A stretch of 64,000 nucleotides of DNA, from contig CALSSY010000007.1 in the NCBI GenBank assembly GCA_943789135.1, forward strand, positions 64,001-128,000. Reading direction: 5' to 3'. Positions 53,701 to 64,000 of this stretch are shown here, in pieces; within the stretch, counting starts at the first letter, position 1, and every line of letters begins with the position of its first letter. The notes under the pieces were generated by a model. It saw only the letters and a program-made list of their open reading frames with translations. It was not told the DNA's origin and searched no databases. Origin of the DNA: an uncultured Bacteroidia bacterium. GTDB taxonomy: Bacteria; Bacteroidota; Bacteroidia; NS11-12g; UBA955. Made by a program: the position numbers and the translations under genes.

Positions 53701-56700
53701 TCAAGGTGAGTTGTTGTTGCATTTAGGAAATGTGAGTGAGGACATCTTACCAGACAGAAGAAAATCTTTCGAAAACGGATTGCCCACAACGCCTGGCAAT
53801 CATCAGGAAATAGATACCAGTCAATTTGGATTTGTTTCTACCAGTCCACAAATCAATTTTGCATTTGATAACGATCCCAATTCAAGAGAAAGACAAGATT
53901 TGGGCTTGGATGGTCTAACGGATGAAGAAGAGCGTGATTTCTTTGACACGGCCTACTTAAAACGTTTGGAAGCAAACTTTGGCACTACTAGCCCCATTTA
54001 TCAAAAAGCAGTTTTAGACCCCTCTAACGATAACTTTGTTCACTATTTAGAGGATGACTATACGCAATCGGATGCGGATATCGTTCAGAGATATGGCCGT
54101 TACCAAGGTATGCAGGGAAACAATTCCACGGCAACATTTACCGGTCAGTATGCTGACATGCCAAAATCGTCTTCTACACAGCCTGATTATGAGGATATCA
54201 ACCGTGATTTCACCATGAATCAAAGTGAAGACTATTATCAATATAAAATCAAAATCTCTGCAGCCGATCTTCAAATTGGAAGAAACTATGTGGCTGATAT
54301 CGCGAGCAATAATATCACACTAAGAAACGGTCAACAAAAAGAGATCAAATGGTACCAGTTAAAAATTCCAATTCGCGAATTCGAAAAGGCCTACGGAAAT
54401 ATTTCTGATTTCAAAAGCATTCGTTTCATGCGGATGGTTTTAACGCAATTCAACGATCCTGCAATAATGCGTTTTGGTTATATCAATATGGTTCGTGCAG
54501 ACTGGCGCAGATATACCAACTCGCTTAAAACTCCAGGAGTTGTTGTTCCAGCGGATCCAAATGATGGAACCAAGTTTGTTGTTAGTACGGTTAACTTGGA
54601 AGAAAACAGCAAAAGAAGCCCTATAGCGTATGTGAAGCCCCCCGGAATTGAGCGTGTTCAAAACATGGCAAGTTTAGGTACCGTTTTAGAAAATGAACAA
54701 GCTTTATCATTAGTAACTTGCAATTTGATGCCAGGTGACGCACGTGGAGCATTCAAAACGGTTCAATACGATATCCGAAATTACTCGCGTATGCAAATGT
54801 ATGTGCACGCTGAAGAATACGAGCCTAATACCATAGAAGACGGTGAAGTATCGGTTATCATGCGTTTTGGTACCGATTTAACCAATAACTACTACGAATA
54901 TGAAGTACCTCTGAAAATGACGCGCGGATTTATCAGTTCAAGTACTTCAGGAGCCGACAAGCTGATCTGGCCCGATGAAAACTTCATAGACCTCGAATTC
55001 CAAAAACTGTTTGATCTTAAAATTGACCGTCAAAACAACAATTGGCCAATGACGGCTCCGTATATAAAACCGATAGAAAAAGGTAAAATCACGGTTATGG
55101 GATTACCCGATTTGAGTAATGTTCGGGTTATGATGATTGGAGTTAAAAATAACAGTACAAGTCCAAAGTGCTTTGAAATTTGGACCAACGAACTCCGTGT
55201 AAAAGATATTGCCAACTCAGGTGGCTGGGCAGCCTTGGCAAACGTCCAAGCGCAATTGGCAGACTTCGGACAACTCAATTTAGCAGGTTCTATTAGAACC
55301 ATCGGGTTTGGTGACGTTGATAAGAAACTTAACGATCGAAGCCTTACCAATAATTACAATTACGACATTGCCACGAATCTCGAATTGGGGAAATTCTTTC
55401 CAGCCGAAGCAGGTGTAAGTATTCCAATGTATTTGGGATGGTCTGAGAGTTTTATACGTCCAAAATTCAATCCGTTGAATCCTGATATCAATTTGGAAAA
55501 TTACTTAGCCGCATTAGCCTCAGAAACAGTACGAGAGTCTATCCGAAAAGCAGCAGAAGATTATAATTCACTATTTAGCTTTAATATTAATAACTTCAAA
55601 ATTGCCAGACCTGGGAATAAAAAACCCATGCCTTGGGCCATTTCTAATTTTAATGGAAGTTATAGCTATCAGAGTAATTACCGCCGCAATCAACAAATTG
55701 AGGAGTATTTCTTAAATACGACCCAAGCAACTCTAGGGTACGCATATGCCTTAAACACTAAGTTTTATACCCCATTCAAACGCTTAAAGAGTAAACATCT
55801 CAGATTGGTGAGAGATTTCAATTTTAATTTATTGCCCTCATCCTTTACTTCTCAAATGCAATTGAATCGCTTGTACAGTGAAAACCAAGCTCGTAATAAC
55901 AATAACTTCAAGCAAATCAATCCGCGATTATTCGATAAAAATTTCACCTTGAATCGAAATTATAATATGGCCTACCCATTGACACGTTCAATAAATTTGA
56001 ATTATGTGGCCAATGTTGAAGCTCGAATAGAAGAACCATATGGTAAAATCGATTCACGCGAAAAACAAGATTCTATACTTTCAGAATTTAAAGGTTTTGG
56101 AAGAACCAGCCGATTCTATCAATCTGTCAACCTAACCTATACCCTTCCATTCTCGAAAATCGGTTGGTTAAAATGGATAAACACCAGTGCCAACTATAGC
56201 GGAAGCTTTGAATGGAAACAAGCCCCTCCAGCTTTTACCACTTTGGGTAATACGATTCAAAATAGCCAAGACTTAAATATTACGACTCAATTGAATTTTG
56301 CTCAATTGTATTCAAAAATCCCTTGGTTACGCGATTACCGTAAACCCAAAAGAGTGAAAGAAGACCCTGTAGGAGGTGCCGATGCCGATGATAAAGATGC
56401 GAGCGCGCTTAAAAGAGGAAAAACAACCATGCAACCACCTCATCCGTTCAAGGTTCTGCTTGGGGATTTCTTAACCATGTTCAAAAACGCGAATGTCAAT
56501 ATCAATCGAAAAGAGAATACACAATTGCCTGGCTTCGCCCACCGACCCGATTATTTTGGATACAATTTCCGTCATGCAGAACCTGGAATTGGCTTTGTTT
56601 TTGGTCTCCAAGACCCCAATATGCGTTATAAAATGGCCGAAAGCGGAGCCCTTAGAAACGATACCCGCCAAGCCAATTTCTATCAAAACAACCTTACTGA

Positions 56701-57811
56701 AAACATATCGGGCAATGTAACCATCGAACCACTTAAGGACTTCCGAATTCGTTTAAGCTTCTTGCGTAATTCTACTAAGGGAGTTCAAAGTTTATTCAAA
56801 TATGACGGCACGCAGTGGATCGATCAAGGTTTAACAGAAACGGGTACATTCAGCATTTCGGGTTTATTCCTTTCTACGCATTTTGTTAAGGATATCGATC
56901 AAAATGAAAACCACCCCAACCCCGTTTTCGACAACTTCCTTTCAAACCGATATACCGTTGCAAGCAGATTGCAGCAGCAAGACCCGCGATTTAATGGCTT
57001 ATTAATTGACACGGCTACAGGATTTCCCGTGGGATATAGTAAGACCTCTCAGGATGTAATACTCGGAGGATTCTTTGCCGCATACAGCGGTGGTGATATT
57101 GGTCGATCTGAATTGGGCATTTTCCCTACGCTACCGATGCCCAACTGGAATATCGATTATAACGGCTTATCTAAACTGCCATTCTTGAGTGATATTTTCA
57201 ATAACATCAATATCAAGCATGCGTATAAAGGAACTTATACCGTTGGTAATTATCAGAGAAACTTGAAATACGACGAAAATGAAATTCCTGAAATGGGTTC
57301 GGATTTAACCCCAAAATACCAAATTGCAGATGTTACCATAACTGAAGGATTCTTCCCGTTCATTGGAATTAATTTCACGACAAAAAACAACTGGACTTTG
57401 GGAATGGAATACAAACGTAATCGTGTACTGAAGTTATTTGCGGCAAGTTTCAACTTAACCGAAATGCGTCAGAATGAATTCACATTGAATGCAGGTTACC
57501 GTGTTACTGGAATGAATTTACCTATCAAAAGAAAAGGCCGTAGAATTTATTTACCTAACGATTTCAGATTTGATTTGGCGGTAAGCATAACCGATAACAC
57601 CACTATCATACGTAAAATTGATGTCAATGTAAACCGTTATACCGCTGGTATGATGAATATCCGTATTACACCTTCAATTACCTACCAAATAAACCAAAAA
57701 ATTAATCTTGCATTCAGATACAATCGTAACATAATGGATCCTAAAATTGCGACCCAATTTTATACTTCCCTTACTGATTTTGGTCTCGAATTGCGCTATA
57801 CGTTTAATTAA
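50728..57811 (+). CDS. sprA: Type IX secretion outer-membrane translocon SprA (Sov)
   Basis: SprA is the giant outer-membrane barrel through which type IX cargo leaves the cell, and it is also needed for gliding. After one frame repair the product is about 2360 residues. The signal peptide (KKRILWFLVMLVSFSGST) starts near the GTG at 50728; the alternative TTG at 50695 lies inside a -7-like TAATTTG. Recognisable parts include KIFGAGGVDFQLTGSAMVKL and DNYDQNRHFFLSQFFRDNYD near the N-terminus, and the end TSLTDFGLELRYTFN. The frame breaks in the A run at 51023-51030, which has one A too many. The barrel part, 51131-57811, is uninterrupted. Confidence 0.95.
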
Positions 57812-57814
57812 AAT

Positions 57815-60076
57815 ATGATTCCCTCAAATTCATATAGCCGATTATTCCTTTTTTTTGTTTCGGGTTTTCTTTTTCTTTTTGGGGGAAATTTGAGCGGCCA
57901 AAATCAACTTGGTATTCCAACTGGAACATGGCGGACTCATTTGAGTTATCACAACCCTAAATTTTGCGAAGCTACCTCTAAATACGTATATGCCGCTACT
58001 GACAACGGTCTTTGGCGCACCGATAATTTTGGTCAAATGACCATCCTCAGGAAAACGGATGGATTTCTTGCAGAAGAAATTACAGCCATGAAATTCAATG
58101 CCGCTAAGAACATATTGGTAATTGGATATATCGACGGTGGTATTGACTTGTTATTGAACGACCAACGTATTCTGCCCATTTTGGGTTACAAGAACAAATC
58201 CTTACAAGGAAATAAGCAAATCAACTCCATTTCATTTGTAGGTAATGATGCCCTAATTACCACGGAGTTTGGGATTCTTATACTAGACTTGAACAAATTT
58301 GAAATTCGTGATAGCTACACATCTATTGGTAATTTAGGTGCTCAGGTTGCTATTAAAAGCGCTTGCGTGGTCAACGATTCCATATATATTGCTACCGTAG
58401 ATAAAATTCGATGCGCACCATGGAATCCTTTTGTGAATTTGAACGATTACCAACAATGGCAAACCCTACTTGAAATAGAACAACCTCTTCATTTGCACAA
58501 TTGGAACGATTCTCTGATTTATGAATCAGAAAGAACGCTCTACAATTATTACAAGGGCTCGAAAAGAACCGTATATATTTCACCCGAAAATATAGTGGAT
58601 GTATTTATTAATGATCGAGGGCTACATGTTTTTAGGCCAGGACTAATCTTGAATTATTACCAAGGCCAATTGAAAACCGAATCGATTAATTTAGTATCAA
58701 ATGCAACTCAAGCCCCCGATGGAATTTATTGGTTCTGTACCGGTCTTAAAACAGGCGTAATCAAAAAAGATCCAAATGGAGAATTGTCATTTAGACCCAA
58801 CGGACCTCCAAATAGATCAATTTTTGGAATGACGAAATCTGGAGAATGGCTGGTCAGTGCCGGCGGAGGTGTTAGTGCTACTTTTGGCAACGCTTTCAAT
58901 ACCTCGGGGTATTATTTATACAACCAACAAGGATGGCGGAGCGAATTGCCTTCCTCTTTTAGTAAAAACCTATACGATTATATTTTTACAGCCCATAACC
59001 CTATTAATAACAAATATTACGCCGCTACGCATAGTTTCGGGATGATTGAGTTTACGAATGGGGAAATAACCGCCCGTTTTGATGAAACCAATTCCCCTTT
59101 AGAACGAATTGATGACAGCATGTTCATTCATATCGGTGGATTGGGAATCGATTCAAAAGGTGGCATGTGGGTCGTAAATAGAAATAAAAACAAAGCATTA
59201 CTCTATAAAACCCTCTCTGGTGATTGGTATACCCTTTCCATGAGAAACAACGAAAATGACGTTGTTGGAATGCATATTGATGACCAAGATCGAAAATGGT
59301 TCATTATGCAAGGAGGCGGTATTTGGGTATTTCATGAAGGTAATAACTTGAATAGCACATCCGACGACCAATGGATACGATTAACACAAAACAACGGTCT
59401 TGTGAGCAATCAAGTTTTATCTATCAATAGTGATAATAACGGATATGTATGGATCGGTACCAACCAGGGTTTGAATGTTTTTACAGCTCGCAGCCCATTT
59501 ACCAATCCCAAAGTTGAACGTTTTATTGTAGAACAGGATGGTGCTGTAGGATATTTAATGGGAGAAGAATATATCCGTGATATATTGGTAGATGGAGGAA
59601 ACAGAAAATGGTTTGCTACTACGAATGGCGTTTTTTGTATTGATGAATACGGACAACGGGTAATCAAACATTTCACCAAAGAAAATAGTCCGCTGTTATC
59701 CAATAGAACAATTTGCTTGGGACAAGTAGATTATTCATCTGAATTATTCATAGGTACTGATTTTGGCATTATTTCATACCAGAACGACGCGGGTAAGGGA
59801 AACGATGCGTTCGGAGAAATTAAGGTTTATCCGAATCCTGTTTATCCCAAATACGATGGAGAAATCACCATTGAGGGCTTAGCGCAAAATTCAGAAGTTC
59901 GCATTGCAGATGTACAAGGTCGAGTGGTTTACCAAACAAAATCAAACGGTAGTAAAGCAACTTGGAATGGCTATCGTTTAGATGGAACAAGACCCAATAG
60001 CGGTGTTTACTTCATTTTTGCAATTAACCGAGATGGCTCAGAAACGGCACTCGGGAAATTTGTATTTATTCAATAA
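57815..60076 (+). CDS. porZ: Type IX secretion protein PorZ (beta-propeller with CTD)
   Basis: 753 residues. A signal peptide (RLFLFFVSGFLFLFGGNLSG), then GTWRTHLSYHNPKF and repeated propeller-type segments such as YVYAATDNGLWRTDNFGQM and GYVWIGTNQGLNVFT, and a C-terminal sorting domain (IKVYPNPVYPKYDGEITIEG to GKFVFIQ). This layout is that of PorZ, which takes part in modifying and attaching type IX cargo at the surface. It starts 3 nt after sprA, so the translocon and this component are made together. Confidence 0.87.
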   Translation: MIPSNSYSRLFLFFVSGFLFLFGGNLSGQNQLGIPTGTWRTHLSYHNPKFCEATSKYVYAATDNGLWRTDNFGQMTILRKTDGFLAEEITAMKFNAAKNILVIGYIDGGIDLLLNDQRILPILGYKNKSLQGNKQINSISFVGNDALITTEFGILILDLNKFEIRDSYTSIGNLGAQVAIKSACVVNDSIYIATVDKIRCAPWNPFVNLNDYQQWQTLLEIEQPLHLHNWNDSLIYESERTLYNYYKGSKRTVYISPENIVDVFINDRGLHVFRPGLILNYYQGQLKTESINLVSNATQAPDGIYWFCTGLKTGVIKKDPNGELSFRPNGPPNRSIFGMTKSGEWLVSAGGGVSATFGNAFNTSGYYLYNQQGWRSELPSSFSKNLYDYIFTAHNPINNKYYAATHSFGMIEFTNGEITARFDETNSPLERIDDSMFIHIGGLGIDSKGGMWVVNRNKNKALLYKTLSGDWYTLSMRNNENDVVGMHIDDQDRKWFIMQGGGIWVFHEGNNLNSTSDDQWIRLTQNNGLVSNQVLSINSDNNGYVWIGTNQGLNVFTARSPFTNPKVERFIVEQDGAVGYLMGEEYIRDILVDGGNRKWFATTNGVFCIDEYGQRVIKHFTKENSPLLSNRTICLGQVDYSSELFIGTDFGIISYQNDAGKGNDAFGEIKVYPNPVYPKYDGEITIEGLAQNSEVRIADVQGRVVYQTKSNGSKATWNGYRLDGTRPNSGVYFIFAINRDGSETALGKFVFIQ

Positions 60077-60848
60077 TAATTTTCAACCCATCATACGCCA
60101 AATCTATACCATTTGGCAATTCCTCACATACGGCATCGTGCAGACCAATTTGGTGGCTCATATGGGTAAAATAGGTTTGTTTGGCTCCAATTCCCAAAGC
60201 CAATTCTGTGGCCTCTTCCAAGGTAAAATGGCTAATATGTGGAGTTCGACGCAAAGCGTTTAATACCAAAACTTCCACACCTACCAATTTGCTTAATTCT
60301 ATCTCAGAAATAAAATTCGCATCTGTGATATAGGCAAATTTACCGAAACGAAATCCCAGAACGGGTAGTTTGTAATGCATGACTTCAATAGGTTGAACCG
60401 GCAATCCAAACAGTTCAAAGTCTTTGGATTCATCAATTAAATTGAAATCCACTAAAGGAATACCGGGGTACGGAACTTCCTGAAAGAAATAACTATACTG
60501 AAGCTTAAATGCATCTAAAACACGTTCATGGCAATACACCGGGACGCGTTTCTGATTGTGATTGAAATTAATAGGTCTTATGTCGTCAAGACCTCCAGTA
60601 TGATCGCGATGTTCGTGCGTAAATAAAATGGCATCTACATCGGTAATACCCTCTCTAAGCAATTGATACCGGAAATCGGGTCCGGTATCAATTACAATAC
60701 TTTTATCCTTAAATTGGATATGAAGACTGCTGCGGAGTCTTTTATCTTTAGAATTATTACTTAAACATACTTCCGAATCGCAACCAATAGGAGGCACCCC
60801 TTGAGAGGTCCCAGTTCCTAAAAAAGTTACGGTTATCGGATGGTGCAT
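60066..60848 (-). CDS. MBL-fold metallo-hydrolase, PhnP-like
   Basis: 260 residues. The metal motif THEHRDHTGG (HxHxDH), a cysteine-containing GTSQGVPPIGC near the N-terminus, and later THMSHQIG give the two-metal centre. The GTGTSQGVPPIGCDSEVC start resembles PhnP-type cyclic phosphodiesterases, whose actual substrate here is unknown. It overlaps porZ tail-to-tail by 11 nt and follows the isomerase gene by 1 nt. Confidence 0.88.
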   Translation of the reverse strand: MHHPITVTFLGTGTSQGVPPIGCDSEVCLSNNSKDKRLRSSLHIQFKDKSIVIDTGPDFRYQLLREGITDVDAILFTHEHRDHTGGLDDIRPINFNHNQKRVPVYCHERVLDAFKLQYSYFFQEVPYPGIPLVDFNLIDESKDFELFGLPVQPIEVMHYKLPVLGFRFGKFAYITDANFISEIELSKLVGVEVLVLNALRRTPHISHFTLEEATELALGIGAKQTYFTHMSHQIGLHDAVCEELPNGIDLAYDGLKIIIE

Positions 60849-60849
60849 A

Positions 60850-61836
60850 TCAGGCTTTTTGAGCTAAATAGCCTTTCAAATCCATGATGATACCCACTTC
60901 CATATTGTTTTCGTTCTTATCATCTGAAGCCCAAATACTCAACCAATCGGTTGCGTGAATCACTTCAAATAAAGAAGACAAATCCGAACCTGTTAATGGG
61001 TATTGGTAAATGCGATTTCCTTTTTCTGATAATAACTTATGCAAGAATTCGAAGCGAGCCGTGACACGATCGTTATTTCCACTGTTCAAGAAAATAAAGT
61101 TATGATCTCTTTTTTGATAATAACTTTCAATCATATTGTGGTTGGCCTCTGGCAACACAGATACAAAAGATTCACCCTTGGCATTTTCTTGTATTTGTTG
61201 GCAAATACGAATACCTACTGCTTCATAGGCAGCATCGGTAACAATCACGAAAGAATTGGCAATTTGATCTTTGAAACACGCATGCATTTCTTTGGCGCGT
61301 TCCAAAGCTTTGGAAGGATTTGAAAATTCTTCTTGGATTTGACTTAAACTACCCTTCATATCCTTACCAATAAGCTCGCCTAAAATCAATAACAAATTAG
61401 ACAATGCAAAGCCCAAAGTCATACGTGGCTGGTACCCTAAGGCAATTGTATAAAGTGGTAATTCGTGTTTTTTCGCTAAGTCTGTAAGCGTTCCACCAGC
61501 AGCCATAACAATAATGTCACAACCACGATCTTGAGCTTCTCCGAACATGGTAAGGGTTTCTTCCGTATTACCAGAATAACTACAAAGAATCGCTAAAGTA
61601 CGCTCTCCTGCATAAGCAGGAACATGATAGTCTGAAAACACCTCAACAGGCACAGGCATTTCGTTAATGAAATACGAACGTGCAATACGCCCTCCTATAC
61701 CACTTCCTCCTAAACCACCTATAATTATATTATTGTAATTGCTTATCTTTTTATTGTGTGATGTATAATGACCAATCGCATATTCAAATTGCTCTTTGAA
61801 GTTTTCTAAAGACCTTTCGTGTGTAATTACTGACAT
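60850..61836 (-). CDS. SIS-domain phosphoglucose/phosphomannose isomerase
   Basis: 328 residues of the bifunctional PGI/PMI type. GGLGGSGIGGRIARSYF holds the first phosphate-binding SIS loop, CSYSGNTEETLTMF the second, and LPEANHNMIESY carries the catalytic Glu and His found in this subfamily. It interconverts fructose 6-phosphate with glucose or mannose 6-phosphate. Co-transcribed with the MBL gene. Confidence 0.9.
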   Translation of the reverse strand: MSVITHERSLENFKEQFEYAIGHYTSHNKKISNYNNIIIGGLGGSGIGGRIARSYFINEMPVPVEVFSDYHVPAYAGERTLAILCSYSGNTEETLTMFGEAQDRGCDIIVMAAGGTLTDLAKKHELPLYTIALGYQPRMTLGFALSNLLLILGELIGKDMKGSLSQIQEEFSNPSKALERAKEMHACFKDQIANSFVIVTDAAYEAVGIRICQQIQENAKGESFVSVLPEANHNMIESYYQKRDHNFIFLNSGNNDRVTARFEFLHKLLSEKGNRIYQYPLTGSDLSSLFEVIHATDWLSIWASDDKNENNMEVGIIMDLKGYLAQKA

Positions 61837-61944
61837 ACTACAAAAGTAGGTCGATTTAAGAAGATTCTCAAAAGTAACGAAGCGAATTTTCTATAAGACT
61901 AGGAAATTATTTGCATAAGAAATTACACCGGTGAGAAATGCAAA

Positions 61945-61982
61945 AAAAAGAGGCTATTTCTTCGTGGAAATAGCCTCTTTTT
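61945..61982 (-). terminator. Terminator after the PPIase gene
   Basis: Perfect 16-bp stem, arms at 61945-61960 and 61967-61982, loop TTCGTG. A run of A on the plus strand, reading as T on the minus strand, follows the lower arm. Lies 18 bp past the stop codon at 62001. Confidence 0.88.
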
Positions 61983-62000
61983 AAATCTAAAATATTATCC

Positions 62001-64000
62001 TTAGTTATTCCATTCGAACTTATATCGGAAATCTTGTACCGCGTTTTCTTTGGTCAGAATTTCCTGCAGGCGATTCATCATGAAATTAGGTTGACGGCTG
62101 AAATCATCCTCTTCTGGGGAATTGTAAACAGAAGTTGGAACTTCAATTGAATTAACCTTATCGAGTTTAATTATCGCTACCGCTTCTTTACCAACTATTG
62201 GTTTTGTTATTGTTCCTTCTTTCAAACCAAATACAGAACCTAACAGTCCAAACTCACTTCCAATTTGGGGTAAGAAACCTTGACCAAAACGAGCTATGTC
62301 TAAATCTACTACATTCGCATTGAGCTTGATAGCAAGTTTATCAAAGTCTTTCTCTTGCGCATAGGCTTCCTCAAACTTCTTGGAGAGCAATTTGCCTTTT
62401 AGATACTTACGAACTTCAGGTTCAATTTCTTTACCGATGCTTTCAACGGTTGCATAACCCATGTGTTTTACATTTTCCAATTTCACAACTACGTGTTTTG
62501 TTGGAAATGCGAATACTTCAGAAACATCGTTATTCGCGCGCTTATCATCAAATAACCAATAGTTAAGTTGACGAATTTCACTCATATCTGAAATTCCACC
62601 AATTGAACGTTGGTCTGTTCCAAAATCATTAGCAACCATAGGAATCAAAGCAAATTTCTCAACTGCCTTGTCGAATGATTCTGGATTGTTTAGATCAATT
62701 TGATTTTTGAATTTACGACTCTTCTCATCAACCAACTTAACTGTATTGCTACCTGGACCAATTTCAATACTGTTCATGGCAAAACGGATTTTACGATAGT
62801 CAGGATCCTCATTCATTTTCATAATGTGGTATCCATATTCCGTTTTCACCAAGCCTAATTGACCTTTTTTAGCCGTTAAACAAAAGTTCTTGTAAGCCGG
62901 TACATATTGATTAGGGTCAGCCCATCCGTATGAACCTCCTTTATTAGCCGAACCTGGATCACCAGAATAATCACCAGCTAAATCCGCAATAGCCTTTCCG
63001 CCAGCGACCATGTCATAAACCTTCTTTGCTTCCGTTTCTGCCTGAATTGAATCTTTAATCTCCGTACCGTTAGGCAACTTACCCGTAAATGGTATCAAGA
63101 TATGAGACACATTTACAACTGGAATGGTGTCTTGAACTTCCGCTACCTTTTGGAAAACTGAGAATACCCCCTTTTTGTAAACCGGACCTACAACTTTACC
63201 CAGTGCAGCATCCCACAAAGAATCCTTTACAACTTCAGGCATTTTTTCATTACTCAAATCCGAACGACGCACAAATCCGCTTGCTCCTAACGTATCGGGC
63301 TTTGCACTTTGACGGGCATAACTCTGAGCGATACGAGTTGCACGAGATTGTGCTTCCAAGGTGTCTTCAGTTGAAGGAATAATATTAAAGACCACATATT
63401 TAAAATCACGCTTTTCCTGGGTGATTTTAAATCTCTCTTTATTTTGCTCCAAGAATTCTGCTATATCCTTATCTGTGATTTTTACGTCACCGTCTTTGAT
63501 TTCGTCAAAATTAACAGCAATCAACTTTCCGTTAACACTCTCATTTGATCCTTTGTATTGGTATGCCTGCTCTACCTTAGTAGTAAACGCACGGGCTTTA
63601 CCTACGTAGGTTGCATAACGAGTTTCTAACTCGCCTTTTCTCATACGCTCTACATATGCTGACAATTGCTTGCGCATAGTTGCATTTGATTTTGCTTGAC
63701 GGAAGATATCTTCCACTTTTTTAGGATCGAATTTGTTATCCGTTTGGAAAGATGGATCACCCTTGATAGACTCATCAGGGTGCGTACCTACCATCATTTC
63801 GTTGATGTCTTCATCTGAGACTCTAACTCCTGAATTGGCGATTTGGGCATTAACCGTTTTGTCTTTCAATAAATCGAACCAAGAACGTTGAAACAATTGG
63901 CTTGATTTATCCTTGTCCAATTGATAATTTGGGTCACGCTCAAGCTCGTCACGGTAATATTTGTCCGCTATAGAAACAATTTCTGCCTCTCTAACTTTCT
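62001..64000 (-). CDS. Peptidyl-prolyl isomerase, PpiD/SurA type, 5' end outside window
   Basis: Periplasmic folding helper. The frame stays open past 63920 to the window end (reading RDPNYQLDKDKS), so the N-terminal anchor or signal is missing. A parvulin domain starts VNVSHILIPF and continues through SGDPGSANKGGSYGWADPNQ and KTEYGYHIMKM. Helical chaperone-like regions flank it, and a second diverged rotamase-like domain may follow. About 666 residues are visible. Confidence 0.88.
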   Translation of the reverse strand, partial: KVREAEIVSIADKYYRDELERDPNYQLDKDKSSQLFQRSWFDLLKDKTVNAQIANSGVRVSDEDINEMMVGTHPDESIKGDPSFQTDNKFDPKKVEDIFRQAKSNATMRKQLSAYVERMRKGELETRYATYVGKARAFTTKVEQAYQYKGSNESVNGKLIAVNFDEIKDGDVKITDKDIAEFLEQNKERFKITQEKRDFKYVVFNIIPSTEDTLEAQSRATRIAQSYARQSAKPDTLGASGFVRRSDLSNEKMPEVVKDSLWDAALGKVVGPVYKKGVFSVFQKVAEVQDTIPVVNVSHILIPFTGKLPNGTEIKDSIQAETEAKKVYDMVAGGKAIADLAGDYSGDPGSANKGGSYGWADPNQYVPAYKNFCLTAKKGQLGLVKTEYGYHIMKMNEDPDYRKIRFAMNSIEIGPGSNTVKLVDEKSRKFKNQIDLNNPESFDKAVEKFALIPMVANDFGTDQRSIGGISDMSEIRQLNYWLFDDKRANNDVSEVFAFPTKHVVVKLENVKHMGYATVESIGKEIEPEVRKYLKGKLLSKKFEEAYAQEKDFDKLAIKLNANVVDLDIARFGQGFLPQIGSEFGLLGSVFGLKEGTITKPIVGKEAVAIIKLDKVNSIEVPTSVYNSPEEDDFSRQPNFMMNRLQEILTKENAVQDFRYKFEWNN

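Overview
The window comes from a bacterium of the phylum Bacteroidota, most likely order Flavobacteriales. Supporting signs are gliding-motility and type IX secretion genes (gldA, gldF, gldG, sprA, porQ, porZ), an S46 dipeptidyl-peptidase, DUF1573 and TonB-receptor proteins, the 16S 3' end, and promoters of the Bacteroidota type (TTTG, 18-21 bp spacer, TAnnTTTG). Family or genus cannot be fixed from this sequence alone. There is no sign of phage, insertion sequence, CRISPR or transferred island; this is core chromosome.

Layout. 1-2000: a 16S rRNA gene on the minus strand, preceded by three tandem promoter repeats about 125 bp apart. 2061-5515: a minus-strand cluster queA, rdgB, scoA, clpS, plsY. 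5559-8058: eno and carA with a shared terminator and a carA promoter. 8169-12086: a TerC-family membrane protein, divergent from a secreted S46 peptidase followed by a rhodanese and a thioredoxin. 12222-28979: one continuous minus-strand block of 31 genes, rpsL to rplQ, covering the str, S10, spc and alpha operons with fusA, secY, infA and rpoA. 29218-37698: DUF1573 protein, YebC regulator, a Ddl-like ATP-grasp ligase, a TonB-dependent receptor with a small partner, a thiolase and truA. 37695-42233: a 1512-residue secreted protein that I do not recognise. 42658-50693: tpiA, cmk, porQ, divergent from ribF, an M23 peptidase, gldA-gldF-gldG and ruvA. 50728-60076: sprA and porZ. 60066-64000: an MBL hydrolase, a sugar-phosphate isomerase and a PPIase cut by the window end.

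How the genes fit together. The left half is housekeeping: ribosome, translation, central metabolism and tRNA modification. The right half carries parts of the type IX secretion and gliding machinery: SprA (outer-membrane translocon), PorQ and PorZ (attachment of cargo at the surface), GldAFG (ABC transporter for gliding). The S46 peptidase and TonB receptor suit a peptide- and iron-scavenging lifestyle.

Two features stand out. First, single-base length changes, mostly in or beside homopolymers, break the frame of many genes, including essential ones (eno, rpoA, rpsC, carA). These are best read as sequencing errors, and I annotate the genes across them. Second, many start codons lie only 4-10 nt after a consensus -7 promoter element, which predicts leaderless or nearly leaderless mRNAs.
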